Origin: Aalborgiella sp043775055
GTDB taxonomy: Bacteria > Pseudomonadota > Gammaproteobacteria > Burkholderiales > Burkholderiaceae_C
Reading direction: 5' to 3'
Length of the DNA: 59,920 bases
Assembly: GCA_043775055.1 (NCBI GenBank)
Contig: JAYVSU010000084.1
Location: 1-59,920, forward strand
Positions 50,912 through 59,898 of this stretch are shown one piece after another. How positions within the stretch are numbered: the stretch's first letter is position 1; every line of letters begins with the position of its first letter. The notes under the pieces were generated by a model, which saw only the letters and a program-made list of their open reading frames with translations, was not told the DNA's origin and ran no database searches. The translations under genes and the position numbers were made by a program.

Positions 50912-51931
50912 ATGACTCAAGCCCTTTCTAAAGCCGTCCGTATCGATCAAAACGGTGGCCCCGAACAGCTCAAATTCGTGGAGGTCAGCGTTGGCGAGCC
51001 TGGACCTGGGCAAATCCGTATTCGTCACCACGCGATTGGCTTGAACTTTATCGACGTTTACCAGCGCAGCGGCCTGTACAGCTTGCCATTGCCGTTGCAA
51101 CTTGGCATGGAAGCCGCTGGCGTGGTGGAGGCGGTGGGCGAGGGTGTCACCCACCTTAAAGTTGGCGACCGCGCCGCCTATGCCAGCAACCCGCCGGGCA
51201 GCTACAGTGAGTGCCGCGTTATGCCCGCTATGTGCGTCTGCAAGTTGCCCGATGCCATCAGTTTTGAAACCGGTGCCGCCATGATGCTCAAGGGTTTAAC
51301 TGCGCAATATTTGCTGCGTCGTACTTTGCCACAGGGTGGCTTACAAGCAGGCGATTTTGTACTGTTCCATGCCGCTGCCGGTGGTGTGGGGCTGATTGCC
51401 TGCCAATGGGCCAAAGCCCTAGGTTTGCAGCTGATTGGCACGGCAGGGTCGGACGCCAAGTGCGCTTTGGCCAAAGCGCATGGTGCGGCGTATGTCATCA
51501 ACTACAACACCGAAGACTTTGCCGCTCGCGTTCAAGAAATCACCAAAGAAGCCAATGCAGCCAAAGGTCTCAAACCGGGTGTCAAAGTGGTTTACGACTC
51601 GGTCGGTAAAGACACTTGGGACAAATCTCTCGACTGCCTGCTGCCTTTCGGCTTGATGGCCAGCTTTGGCAACGCCTCGGGCGCAGTGCCGCCTTTTGCA
51701 CCAGGTATCTTGGGTGCTAAAGGCTCGATTTATGTGACCCGCCAAACCCTGTTCAGCCACATCAGCAGCCGTGAAGCCACCCAAGCGATGGCCGATGAAT
51801 TGTTTGCCGTGGTACAGAGTGGCGCCGTCAAAATTCTCATTGACCAACGCTATGCCTTGAGCGATGTGCAACAAGCGCACCGCGACTTGGAGGCCCGCAA
51901 AACCACGGGTTGCACGGTTTTGACGGTATAA
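50912..51931 (+). CDS. NADPH:quinone oxidoreductase (QorA-like, zinc-free MDR)
   Basis: A 339-residue medium-chain reductase. It has the GroES-like N-terminal domain (GLNFIDVYQRSGLY, GMEAAGVVEAVG) and the Rossmann loop AAAGGVGLIACQWAKALG. Cysteine zinc ligands are absent, as in quinone oxidoreductases. It reduces quinones or enones with NADPH in the cytosol. TAGGAGACAAAACC precedes the ATG as a strong ribosome site. Confidence 0.92.
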   Translation: MTQALSKAVRIDQNGGPEQLKFVEVSVGEPGPGQIRIRHHAIGLNFIDVYQRSGLYSLPLPLQLGMEAAGVVEAVGEGVTHLKVGDRAAYASNPPGSYSECRVMPAMCVCKLPDAISFETGAAMMLKGLTAQYLLRRTLPQGGLQAGDFVLFHAAAGGVGLIACQWAKALGLQLIGTAGSDAKCALAKAHGAAYVINYNTEDFAARVQEITKEANAAKGLKPGVKVVYDSVGKDTWDKSLDCLLPFGLMASFGNASGAVPPFAPGILGAKGSIYVTRQTLFSHISSREATQAMADELFAVVQSGAVKILIDQRYALSDVQQAHRDLEARKTTGCTVLTV

Positions 51932-52033
51932 AAATGCATGCGAAAAGAGGATGATATTCTTTGGTAAAACCTCAAACATGCGTTCAGGATATTGCAGCGC
52001 GTATTTTGTAATATCAACTACCTTTGTCGGCAC

Positions 52034-53662
52034 ATGATTCTCACGTTCAAACAAAAAATTGTTATTGCTTTTTCTGGCTTGTGCGCCTTGGTATTGCTTC
52101 AGTCTGCAGCTGGTTACGCCTTTATAGAAAGGGCGCAATCGTTTGAAAAGCGCAGCTTGACAGCACAAGAATTACTGGTCGCTTACACCAATATTGGCGC
52201 CGACAAACAGCGCTTGAAGGTTTGGTACGCAGAGCTTTTATTAACGGGTAAAGCCTCCGTAGGAGCCAGAGACGCATTGATTGACCGCATTAATCTCAAT
52301 ATTCAAACCGTTCGCGAGCGTTTGCCCATACAACACGCGGATATCACACGCTCACAAGTACCTGCACCGCTGAAGGATCAGTTTTTATTAAGTACGGAAG
52401 TGCTTGATATTCTTGAGATAAATTTCGCAAACTTTCGCAATAAAGTCAATCAAAGTGATTGGGAGCAATCGAATATTAACAAAAAGCAAGTATGGACAGA
52501 AATGCTCAATACGTTTGATGTTTCAGGTGGTCGAGATGTTAGGGTGCTGATCGCAGATGCCATTGCACAACAATCGCAAATCAGTTTGAAGGCTACTCAA
52601 GATGCTGACCGCGCCATCGATTTGAGTAAGAGTATGCGATTGATGATGTTATTCATTACTGTTTTAACAGCTATTTCTTTGGCTGTTTATTTTGTAAAGC
52701 ATTTGACGCAACCCATCTCGGATTTGATGTTGGGAACGCAGCGAATCCAATCTGCAACCATCAATGCTACCGATGCTGTAGCGGTGCCAATACGCAGTCC
52801 TGATGAGTTTGGAACCCTGGCACGTAGTTTCAACGCCATGTCACAAGAAATATTCAACAAACGCAACGACGAGAAAACAAAAAAAGAGGAATTGGAGCAG
52901 GCCGTAGCACTGCGAACAGCGCAACTGCTCAGTGCTAACGAGGTGCTGCGCACTGCAGAAATTCGGCGACGCGAGTTTTTTTCAGATGTGAGCCACGAGC
53001 TGCGTACCCCTGCGACCGCCATACTCGGCGAGGCTGAGATTGCATTGCGTGGGGGTGAAAAAACTAGCGAAGAATACTGTTTGTCGCTGAAGAATATTGC
53101 AAATACAACGCGGCAGCTTAGCGAGCGCATTAACGCTCTCTTGATGCTCTCAAGAGGGCAATTGCTAGCTACAGAACTGCATTTTTCTAAACAATCGCTT
53201 CTGCCTATCGTTGAAGCTGCGCTTGTGCAGAGTCGCGCATTGGCGCAAGACACGGGTGTCACACTACAGCCGTGTCAGCACTTGATGCAAAAAAGTGATG
53301 CTGATAGCGTTTTTATACTAACCACAGATGCTGACAAGTTGAATCAATTGCTCATGGTTTTTTATGACAACGCCATTCGTTACACCCCTGCGGGCGGATG
53401 CATACGAACTTGCTTGGATGTTAACCAAAATAAATTACAGCTTCGTATTGAAGATACAGGTGTTGGAATTGCTGCCAATGAAAAAGGTGAACTCTTCCAG
53501 CGTCATTTTAGGGGTACACAAGCCCGAACAATGCGCTCTGACGGTGCAGGCTTGGGGCTAGCAATTGCAAAAACACTGGCTGAAGCACTCAGCTTTAAGA
53601 TTGATATTGGTGACAGCATTGAGGGCGGATGTTGCATCACATTGGAGTATCAGGGGATTTGA
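52034..53662 (+). CDS. Membrane sensor histidine kinase
   Basis: A 542-residue kinase. TM1 (about 9-30), an alpha-helical periplasmic sensor of ~170 residues, TM2 (about 203-221), a HAMP domain, a coiled coil (EKTKKEELEQAVALRTAQ), HisKA with H321 in SDVSHELRTPATAIL, then HATPase with DNAIRYTPAGG, EDTGVGIAA and GLGLAIAKTLAEAL. I choose ATG at 52034; a TTG at 51992 would add 14 residues. The cognate OmpR-type regulator starts 3 bases after its stop. Confidence 0.93.
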   Translation: MILTFKQKIVIAFSGLCALVLLQSAAGYAFIERAQSFEKRSLTAQELLVAYTNIGADKQRLKVWYAELLLTGKASVGARDALIDRINLNIQTVRERLPIQHADITRSQVPAPLKDQFLLSTEVLDILEINFANFRNKVNQSDWEQSNINKKQVWTEMLNTFDVSGGRDVRVLIADAIAQQSQISLKATQDADRAIDLSKSMRLMMLFITVLTAISLAVYFVKHLTQPISDLMLGTQRIQSATINATDAVAVPIRSPDEFGTLARSFNAMSQEIFNKRNDEKTKKEELEQAVALRTAQLLSANEVLRTAEIRRREFFSDVSHELRTPATAILGEAEIALRGGEKTSEEYCLSLKNIANTTRQLSERINALLMLSRGQLLATELHFSKQSLLPIVEAALVQSRALAQDTGVTLQPCQHLMQKSDADSVFILTTDADKLNQLLMVFYDNAIRYTPAGGCIRTCLDVNQNKLQLRIEDTGVGIAANEKGELFQRHFRGTQARTMRSDGAGLGLAIAKTLAEALSFKIDIGDSIEGGCCITLEYQGI

Positions 53663-53664
53663 TC

Positions 53665-54372
53665 ATGCGGGTATTGATTATTGAAGACGACAAACGTGTC
53701 TCGGATTTTTTAGGCCGTGGCCTGCGTGCAGAAAATCACATTGTTCAAATTTGCAGCACTGGAACTGATGGATTTGAGCAAGCTAAAACTGGTGATGCAG
53801 AGCTTATTCTGTTGGACATCATGTTGCCCGGAATGAGTGGTATTGATGTTTGTCAAAATTTACGCTGCTTAGGCATTCACGTGCCTATTTTGATGTTATC
53901 CGCCATGACGACGATAGAGAATCGTGTGGCTGGTCTACGATGCGGTGCTGACGACTATTTGAGTAAACCTTTTGCTTTTGAAGAACTCCTTGCGCGGATG
54001 GAGGCTTTGATGCGTCGCGGGCAGATGCGCGAGAAAAATACAGTCAGTGAGTTTTTAGAGCTTGGTGACATTCGCTTTGATCTTGCCACTATGCGCGTTA
54101 CGCATGCAGGCAAAGCCATTAGTTTCACCGCAAAAGAGCTCGCTTTGCTTGAATTACTGATGCGTAATCCGCATCGTTTGTACAGTCGAGAGCGTATTTT
54201 GTCGAATGTGTGGGGTATGCAAGAAGATCCGTTGACCAATGTCGTAGATGTTTATATTGGACGACTCCGCAATAAACTCGCTGAAAACCTGCAAGATTCA
54301 TGCGTAGAGGTGATTGAAACCGTGCGCGGTTTAGGTTATAAAATGACTACAAGGCATCATCACGCACATTGA
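53665..54372 (+). CDS. OmpR/PhoB-family response regulator
   Basis: A 235-residue regulator with receiver domain (acidic IIEDD, phosphoacceptor D51 in LLDIMLPG, Lys in LSKPFAFEELLAR) and a winged-helix DNA-binding domain (NVVDVYIGRLRNKL, ETVRGLGYKM). ATG at 53665 follows CAGGGGAT; a longer reading to 53629 lies inside the kinase gene. With the kinase it forms a complete two-component system. The beta-carbonic anhydrase gene downstream is a possible target. Confidence 0.94.
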   Translation: MRVLIIEDDKRVSDFLGRGLRAENHIVQICSTGTDGFEQAKTGDAELILLDIMLPGMSGIDVCQNLRCLGIHVPILMLSAMTTIENRVAGLRCGADDYLSKPFAFEELLARMEALMRRGQMREKNTVSEFLELGDIRFDLATMRVTHAGKAISFTAKELALLELLMRNPHRLYSRERILSNVWGMQEDPLTNVVDVYIGRLRNKLAENLQDSCVEVIETVRGLGYKMTTRHHHAH

Positions 54373-54546
54373 GTTTTTGATATTTAAGCCCTATCTGTCA
54401 TCTCCTGTTCATGTGTTTTTAATAGTGTATTCATATGCTTTTCATCTGGTGTTCGCATTAATCTCGTGTAATGAAATTTAGATTATTTGGACTACATGGG
54501 TAGTTTGGATAATTTATTTATCAACAACTTAAGAAATGAGATCATC

Positions 54547-55251
54547 ATGGTATCAAGACGTAACGCTCTGTTTTCTATCGGCGCTATTACCAGTGTCGGT
54601 GTCGCTACGAACGCTATGGCGCAACAAAGTTGCGATGTTTTTACACCTGCAACACAAGCTGCCACAACGCCAGACTCTGCTTTGGCTTTGCTCAAAGCGG
54701 GCAATGTTCGATTTGCAGAAGGTCGCACCATCAATTGCGATCTGCGTAAACAGGTTTTGGCTACTGCCGAGCAACAATCACCTGTAGCCGTCGTGGTCGG
54801 TTGCATCGACAGCCGCGTCCCACCGGAAATGGTGTTTGACCAGCGTTTGGGCGATATTTTTGCAGCGCGCGTTGCGGGTAACTTTGTAAATACCGATATT
54901 TTAGGAAGTTTAGAGTTTGCTACGGCTGCAGCAGGTGCCAAGCTGATTGTGGTTTTGGGGCACAGTAATTGTGGTGCTATCAAAGGTGCTGCTGATGACG
55001 TAAAACTGGGCAATCTTACTGCTATGTTGGCGAATATCCGTCCATCTATGAGCAAGCTGCAGTACACAGGTGTACCAAGCTCTAAAAACAAAAAACTTGT
55101 GCAAGATTTAGCGGATCAAAATGCAAAAGATGCGGTTGACCAGATTTTGCAAAAGAGTGAGGTCATTGCTAAATTGGTTAAAGACGGAAAAGTAAAAGTT
55201 GTGTCAGCGATGCATGACTTAACGACTGGCAAAATAAGTTGGTTTGCTTGA
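54547..55251 (+). CDS. Periplasmic beta-class carbonic anhydrase with Tat signal
   Basis: A 234-residue enzyme for reversible CO2 hydration. The mature domain has the zinc ligands C86 and the Asp-Arg dyad in VVGCIDSRVPPE, and H139 and C142 in VLGHSNCGAIKG. The N-terminus MVSRRNALFSIGAI, ending at ANAMA-like TNAMAQQ, fits a twin-arginine signal, so the folded enzyme is probably exported to the periplasm. I choose ATG at 54547; ATG at 54487 would place 20 residues before the twin arginines. Confidence 0.92.
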   Translation: MVSRRNALFSIGAITSVGVATNAMAQQSCDVFTPATQAATTPDSALALLKAGNVRFAEGRTINCDLRKQVLATAEQQSPVAVVVGCIDSRVPPEMVFDQRLGDIFAARVAGNFVNTDILGSLEFATAAAGAKLIVVLGHSNCGAIKGAADDVKLGNLTAMLANIRPSMSKLQYTGVPSSKNKKLVQDLADQNAKDAVDQILQKSEVIAKLVKDGKVKVVSAMHDLTTGKISWFA

Positions 55252-55339
55252 TCGATAGTTTTATTTCAAGGTATACGCAATAAAAGCTGCTTATGTCTTG
55301 AAATGTCTAAGTTTTGACGGTACCCGTATCTACAGGGAG

Positions 55340-55894
55340 TCATTTTCCAGTTTTAACTCGGCGCAACTCATCCCAAATCAAGCAGACGGCGCCTATGCTG
55401 ATGGCGCTGTCAGCAATGTTGAAGGCTGGGAAGTGGCCGCCATGAAACATGGGGGCAAGAAAGCTCCAGTGAAAATCTAAAAAATCCACCACATAGCCAT
55501 ACATCACGCGGTCAACCAAGTTGCCAATCGCGCCACCCAAAATGCAGGCCATGGCAAAGGAAAACAGCTTTTGGCCAGCGTGTGATTTCAGCATCCACAC
55601 AATAAACAAAACGGCAGCCAAGCCAATAGTGGTGAAAAACCAGCGCTGCCAACCGCCGGCATTGGCTAAAAACGAAAAAGCTGCTCCTGGGTTGTGTGCT
55701 CTGACAACGTTGAAAAAGCCCAGCACCCGCGTGCTGTCGCCCAGTTGGTAGTTGCCCACAATCAGCACTTTGGTGAACTGGTCTGCCAGCAAAATAATCA
55801 AGGCCAATGCCAGCCAAGTCCACAAGTGGCCTGCAGAACTGGAGGAATATGAGCTTTGAAAGCTGGACTTGCGCTGTGATTGTGACTTAGCCAT
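55340..55894 (-). CDS. lspA: Lipoprotein signal peptidase (signal peptidase II)
   Basis: A 184-residue inner-membrane aspartyl protease with four helices that cleaves prolipoprotein signal peptides. The catalytic Asp residues lie in GNLVDRVMYGYVVDFLDFHW and FNIADSAISIG. The N-terminal ~25 residues (Ser/Gln/Lys-rich) are a non-family extension. The ATG directly abuts the ileS stop codon, so it is co-translated with ileS. Confidence 0.96.
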   Translation of the reverse strand: MAKSQSQRKSSFQSSYSSSSAGHLWTWLALALIILLADQFTKVLIVGNYQLGDSTRVLGFFNVVRAHNPGAAFSFLANAGGWQRWFFTTIGLAAVLFIVWMLKSHAGQKLFSFAMACILGGAIGNLVDRVMYGYVVDFLDFHWSFLAPMFHGGHFPAFNIADSAISIGAVCLIWDELRRVKTGK

Positions 55895-58744
55895 TTAAGC
55901 CACCGTCCTGACTTCGCCAGCGCCGTACAAATTGGTACTGCAGCGGCCACAAATCGTTGGATGCGCCGCATCCACACCCACATCGGCACGGTAATGCCAA
56001 CAACGCTCACATTTTGCATCATTTGAGGCTGTAGCTGACACATTTATTGCCTTGTCAGCTACTAAATAAATAGCGGATGTGATGAAAACGAACTTCAAGT
56101 CGTCGCCTAAGCTGCTAAGCAAGGCATGGTCTGCCGCATCAACCGTGAGGCGGATGTTGCTTTGCAGCGACGAACCGACGGTACCGGCAGCCCGCAAGAC
56201 TTCGATTTCTTTGTTGACCACGTCACGAATGTCGCGAATCCGACTCCATTTGGCCAAGAGTGCTTCATTTGGCGCGTCAAACTTGGCAAAAGTTTCCATG
56301 AAAATGGACTCGCTGTTGCCAACGACTTGCCAAGCTTCTTCCGCTGTAAAGCTTAAAAATGGTGCCATCAAGCGCAGCAACGCTTGACTGATTTGGTACA
56401 GCGCGGTTTGGGCGCTACGACGTGCTTTGGAGTTTGCAGCGGTGGTGTAGAGCCGGTCTTTCAAAATATCGAGGTAGAAAGAACCCAAGTCATCGCTGCA
56501 ATAGACCTGCAGTTTGGCCACGACGGGGTGGAATTCATACACTTGGTAGTGCGCCATGACCTCGCCTTGCAGTTGCGCAAAACGGCTTAAAGCGTAGCGG
56601 TCAATCTCCAGCATCTCGCCCAACGGCACAGCGTCAACTTTAGGGTCAAAGTCACTGGTGTTGGCCAGTAAAAACTTCAAGGTGTTGCGGATGCGGCGGT
56701 AGATGTCCACCACACGGGCTAAGATTTTGTCGTCAATGCTCAGGTCGCCTGAATAATCGGTCGCGGCGCACCACAGGCGGATGATTTCTGCGCCCATTTT
56801 GTCGCTTACAACTTGCGGTGCGACCACATTGCCTTCGCTTTTGCTCATCTTGCGGCCTTTGCCGTCCACGGTGAAGCCGTGTGTTAGCAAGCCCTTGTAG
56901 GGCGCGTGGTCGTACATGGCGCAGGCGGTGAGCAGCGAGCTGTGAAACCAGCCACGGTGTTGGTCATGGCCTTCAAGGTACAGGTCTGCCGGCCAAGTGG
57001 ATTGCGCTTCGTGGCTCTTTTGCAGCACATGGTAGTGTGTGGTGCCAGAGTCAAACCACACATCCAAAATGTCGGTGCTTTTGGTGTAATTCACACTGTC
57101 CGCACCAATCAAACTCTCCATGGTCGCCTTGCTCCAGGCTTCAACCCCGCCAGCTTCAACCATGCTGGCAGCCAAGTCCATCAGTTCCATGGTGCGCGGG
57201 TGCAACTCACCAGTGGCAATATGGATGAAAAACGGCAAAGGTACGCCCCAATTGCGCTGTCGGCTGATGCACCAGTCGGGCCGACCCGCAATCATGGCGC
57301 GCAGGCGAGCTTGGCCACTTTCGGGGTAAAACTGGGTCTCTTCAATCGCCGCTAAAGCTAATTGACGCAAAGATTTCGTAGCAACATCGTTAGCAAATAC
57401 GCCGGCTGTGGCTGATGTAACCTCGTCCATGCGGATAAACCACTGCGCTGCAGCGCGGTAAATCACCGGCGTTTTGTGACGCCAGCAATGTGGGTAGCTG
57501 TGCGTGATAGTTTCAGTCGCCATCAAACGGTTGGCGTTTTGCAACGCCTCGATGACGACAGGGCATGCTTTCCAGATGTTCAAGCCGCCAAACAAAGGCA
57601 GTTCGTCCACGTAACGGCCATTGCCTTGCACGGGGTTCAAGATGTCATCGGTGGTGATGCCGTTGGCAACGCAGCTGTTAAAGTCTTCTACGCCATAGGC
57701 GGGTGAGGAGTGAACCAAGCCCGTGCCGTCGTCCGCAGTGGCGTAATCCGCTAAAAACACGGGGCTAAAGCGCTTGTAATTTTGTTCTGATGTACCTAAA
57801 TCCACATCGTAAAGTGGGTGCTTGAACTTCATCAAAGCGAGGTTTTTGCCTAGGGTGGTGGCAAGAACGGTGCCTTCGAGCTTGTAGCGCGCCAGGCATT
57901 TCTCCACCAATACAGCTGCCAGAATCAGCAAACCGCGCTCGGTATCGACTAAGGCATATTCCAGCTCTGGGTTCAGGTTCAGCGCTTGGTTGGCAGGAAT
58001 CGTCCACGCGGTGGTGGTCCAGATCACCGCAAAAGCGTCTTTGCTGAGCTTGTCTAAACCGAATGCCGATGCCAGTTTTTCAGGTTCAGCGCATTGGAAG
58101 GCAACATCGAGCGTCTGTGACTTTTTGTCGGCGTATTCGATTTCAAATTCTGCCAGCGAGCTGCCGCAGTCAAAACACCAGTACACGGGCTTCAAGCCAC
58201 GGTAGACGAAACCACGCTCCATGATGCGTTTCAGGGCGCGAATTTCGTTCGCTTCATTGGAAAAATCCATGGTGCGGTAGGGGTTGTTCCACTCACCCAG
58301 CACGCCTAAGCGTTTGAAATCAGCCATTTGACCTGCAATTTGTTCGGTGGCAAAGGCACGGCTTTTGGCTTGAACCTCGTCACGCGGCAGGTTGCGGCCA
58401 TAGAGTTTTTCAATGGCGTTTTCAATCGGCAAGCCGTGACAATCCCAGCCAGGGACGTAAACAGCGTCCAAACCTTCAAGCTGGCGCTCTTTGACGATCA
58501 TGTCTTTCAAAATTTTATTGACGGCGTGGCCAATGTGGATTTGGCCGTTGGCGTAGGGCGGGCCGTCGTGTAAGATAAATTTAGGTTTACCAGCGCGCAC
58601 ATCGCGCAGTTTTTTGTAGATGCCTTTGTCTTCCCAAGACTTCACCCAGCCCGGCTCGCGTTTGGGCAGGTCGCCACGCATCGGGAAGGGTGTATCTGGC
58701 AGGTTGAGGGTGCTGCGGTAATCGGCGGTGGTTTTATCGGTCAT
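55895..58744 (-). CDS. ileS: Isoleucyl-tRNA synthetase with two repeat-encoded segments
   Basis: A class I synthetase of 949 residues. HIGH is at 70-73 (NGQIHIGHAVNK), the editing domain contains the WTTTAWTIPANQA segment, KMSKS is GRKMSKSEGN, and the C-terminal zinc-binding part is KCERCWHYRADVG with a second Cys pair in CGRCSTNLYG. Two segments differ from relatives. Residues ~443-460 (TSATAGVFANDVATKSLRQLA) and ~889-906 (IYLVADKAINVSATASNDAK) coincide with copies of the dispersed repeat, in opposite orientations. The second lies directly before the zinc motif. The start is ATG 58744; a longer reading to 58870 is not family-like. Confidence 0.97.
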   Translation of the reverse strand: MTDKTTADYRSTLNLPDTPFPMRGDLPKREPGWVKSWEDKGIYKKLRDVRAGKPKFILHDGPPYANGQIHIGHAVNKILKDMIVKERQLEGLDAVYVPGWDCHGLPIENAIEKLYGRNLPRDEVQAKSRAFATEQIAGQMADFKRLGVLGEWNNPYRTMDFSNEANEIRALKRIMERGFVYRGLKPVYWCFDCGSSLAEFEIEYADKKSQTLDVAFQCAEPEKLASAFGLDKLSKDAFAVIWTTTAWTIPANQALNLNPELEYALVDTERGLLILAAVLVEKCLARYKLEGTVLATTLGKNLALMKFKHPLYDVDLGTSEQNYKRFSPVFLADYATADDGTGLVHSSPAYGVEDFNSCVANGITTDDILNPVQGNGRYVDELPLFGGLNIWKACPVVIEALQNANRLMATETITHSYPHCWRHKTPVIYRAAAQWFIRMDEVTSATAGVFANDVATKSLRQLALAAIEETQFYPESGQARLRAMIAGRPDWCISRQRNWGVPLPFFIHIATGELHPRTMELMDLAASMVEAGGVEAWSKATMESLIGADSVNYTKSTDILDVWFDSGTTHYHVLQKSHEAQSTWPADLYLEGHDQHRGWFHSSLLTACAMYDHAPYKGLLTHGFTVDGKGRKMSKSEGNVVAPQVVSDKMGAEIIRLWCAATDYSGDLSIDDKILARVVDIYRRIRNTLKFLLANTSDFDPKVDAVPLGEMLEIDRYALSRFAQLQGEVMAHYQVYEFHPVVAKLQVYCSDDLGSFYLDILKDRLYTTAANSKARRSAQTALYQISQALLRLMAPFLSFTAEEAWQVVGNSESIFMETFAKFDAPNEALLAKWSRIRDIRDVVNKEIEVLRAAGTVGSSLQSNIRLTVDAADHALLSSLGDDLKFVFITSAIYLVADKAINVSATASNDAKCERCWHYRADVGVDAAHPTICGRCSTNLYGAGEVRTVA
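56026..56077 (-). repeat. Dispersed repeat, copy 8, in the 3' part of ileS
   Basis: On the ileS strand it reads TTTAGTAGCTGACAAGGCAA, then TAAATGTGTCAGCTACAGCC. It is translated as LVADKAINVSATASN, the same frame as the IspH and SDR copies. Its core has GTGTCA for CGCCGG, so it has drifted. Confidence 0.72.
57365..57418 (+). repeat. Dispersed repeat, copy 9, in the middle of ileS
   Basis: On the plus strand it reads TTCGTAGCAACATCGTTAGC, then AAATACGCCGGCTGTGGCTG. On the ileS strand it is translated as ATAGVFANDVATKS, the AGV frame also used in the serS and EamA copies. One gene thus holds two copies in opposite directions. Confidence 0.72.
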
Positions 58745-58866
58745 ATTGAGTATCTGGGCTGATTGGCATTCTCTTCGAGGGCCAAAAGGAGGGGGTGCCT
58801 TGTTGCGCCAAGTGAACAAGGCTGCGAATGTGTTGTGAGGGGTCAAGACGGTTCGCCTTGACCCTA

Positions 58867-59898
58867 TCAAATTCGCGAAAGGGGTGTGGTGACAAGCTGT
58901 TTGAAATAGGCGCGCGCATCGTCGCAGTCTTTGGCGATACCTGTTTTCAAGGCTTCCAGACCTTCGTATTTCAACTCATCATGTAATTTATGCATCAGTT
59001 CCACACGGATGATTTTACCGTAACCGCCTTCAGCACCCAAGTGAGCAGGCCAATCCAGGCAATGAGTTTCCAGTAGAACGCGGCCGCCGTTGACGTCGTT
59101 AGGGTCTAGCGATGGGCGAATCCCCAAATTCGCAACGCCCTCCAAAGCATGCTCAGCCAAGCCAAAAACGCGTACGGCGAAAATGCCGCTCGCAGCTGGT
59201 TTCCAATGTGAAAATCGTAAATTGAGGGTTGGGCAATCCAGTTCGCGTCCTAATTTCCGGCCGTGGACGACATGGCCGCTGATGCTGTATGGTCGCCCTA
59301 ACAGCTTTGCAACCGCATCCATTTGGCCTGAGCTCAAAGCTTCGCGGACTGCCGAGCTCGAGACGCGCAGGCCATGCACTTCATAACTGTTCATGCGAGC
59401 TACTTCAAAGCCTTGTGCTGTTCCGGCGGCGTCCAGCATGGCGTAATCACCCGAGCGCTTGACGCCAAAGCGAAAATCATCTCCCACTAAAACGTATTTC
59501 ACGCCTAAACCAGCCACCAAGACATCATTTATGAAATTTTGCGGTGATTGCGCAGCAAATTGTGCGTTGAAGGGCAAAACAACGCATTGATCGATGCCGC
59601 AGCGGGCCAATTCGGTCAATTTATCCCGCAAAGTCGCAATTCTGGCGGGTGCTAAGTCCAGTTTATTGGCGACTTTAGCGAAATAGTCGCGCGGATGAGG
59701 CTCAAAAGTCATCACGCAGCTTGGCAAATTACGGTGCGATGCCTCATTTTTAAGCAAAGCCAGCATGGCTTGGTGGCCACGATGGACGCCATCAAAGTTG
59801 CCGATCGTCAAGGCACAGCCTGACAGTTGACTGTTTATGCTCGAAAGAGAATTAACATGTAATTTTTTGTTATCAAGCTGACAATGAAGTATTTTCAC
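58867..59898 (-). CDS. ribF: Bifunctional riboflavin kinase/FAD synthetase
   Basis: A 343-residue enzyme that phosphorylates riboflavin to FMN and adenylates FMN to FAD. The N-terminal nucleotidyltransferase domain shows TIGNFDGVHRGHQAML and VLVGDDFRFGVKRSGDY, and the C-terminal kinase domain shows GRKLGRELDCPTLNL and GVANLGIRPS. It lies upstream of ileS in the same direction (ribF-ileS-lspA), a common order. About 30 residues precede the conserved start, so the true start may be internal. Confidence 0.95.
   Translation of the reverse strand: MKILHCQLDNKKLHVNSLSSINSQLSGCALTIGNFDGVHRGHQAMLALLKNEASHRNLPSCVMTFEPHPRDYFAKVANKLDLAPARIATLRDKLTELARCGIDQCVVLPFNAQFAAQSPQNFINDVLVAGLGVKYVLVGDDFRFGVKRSGDYAMLDAAGTAQGFEVARMNSYEVHGLRVSSSAVREALSSGQMDAVAKLLGRPYSISGHVVHGRKLGRELDCPTLNLRFSHWKPAASGIFAVRVFGLAEHALEGVANLGIRPSLDPNDVNGGRVLLETHCLDWPAHLGAEGGYGKIIRVELMHKLHDELKYEGLEALKTGIAKDCDDARAYFKQLVTTPLSRI

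Noticed and set aside
58745..58870. Longer ileS reading starting at 58870
   Set aside because: The first 42 residues do not resemble IleRS, whereas ATG 58744 starts a normal N-terminus.
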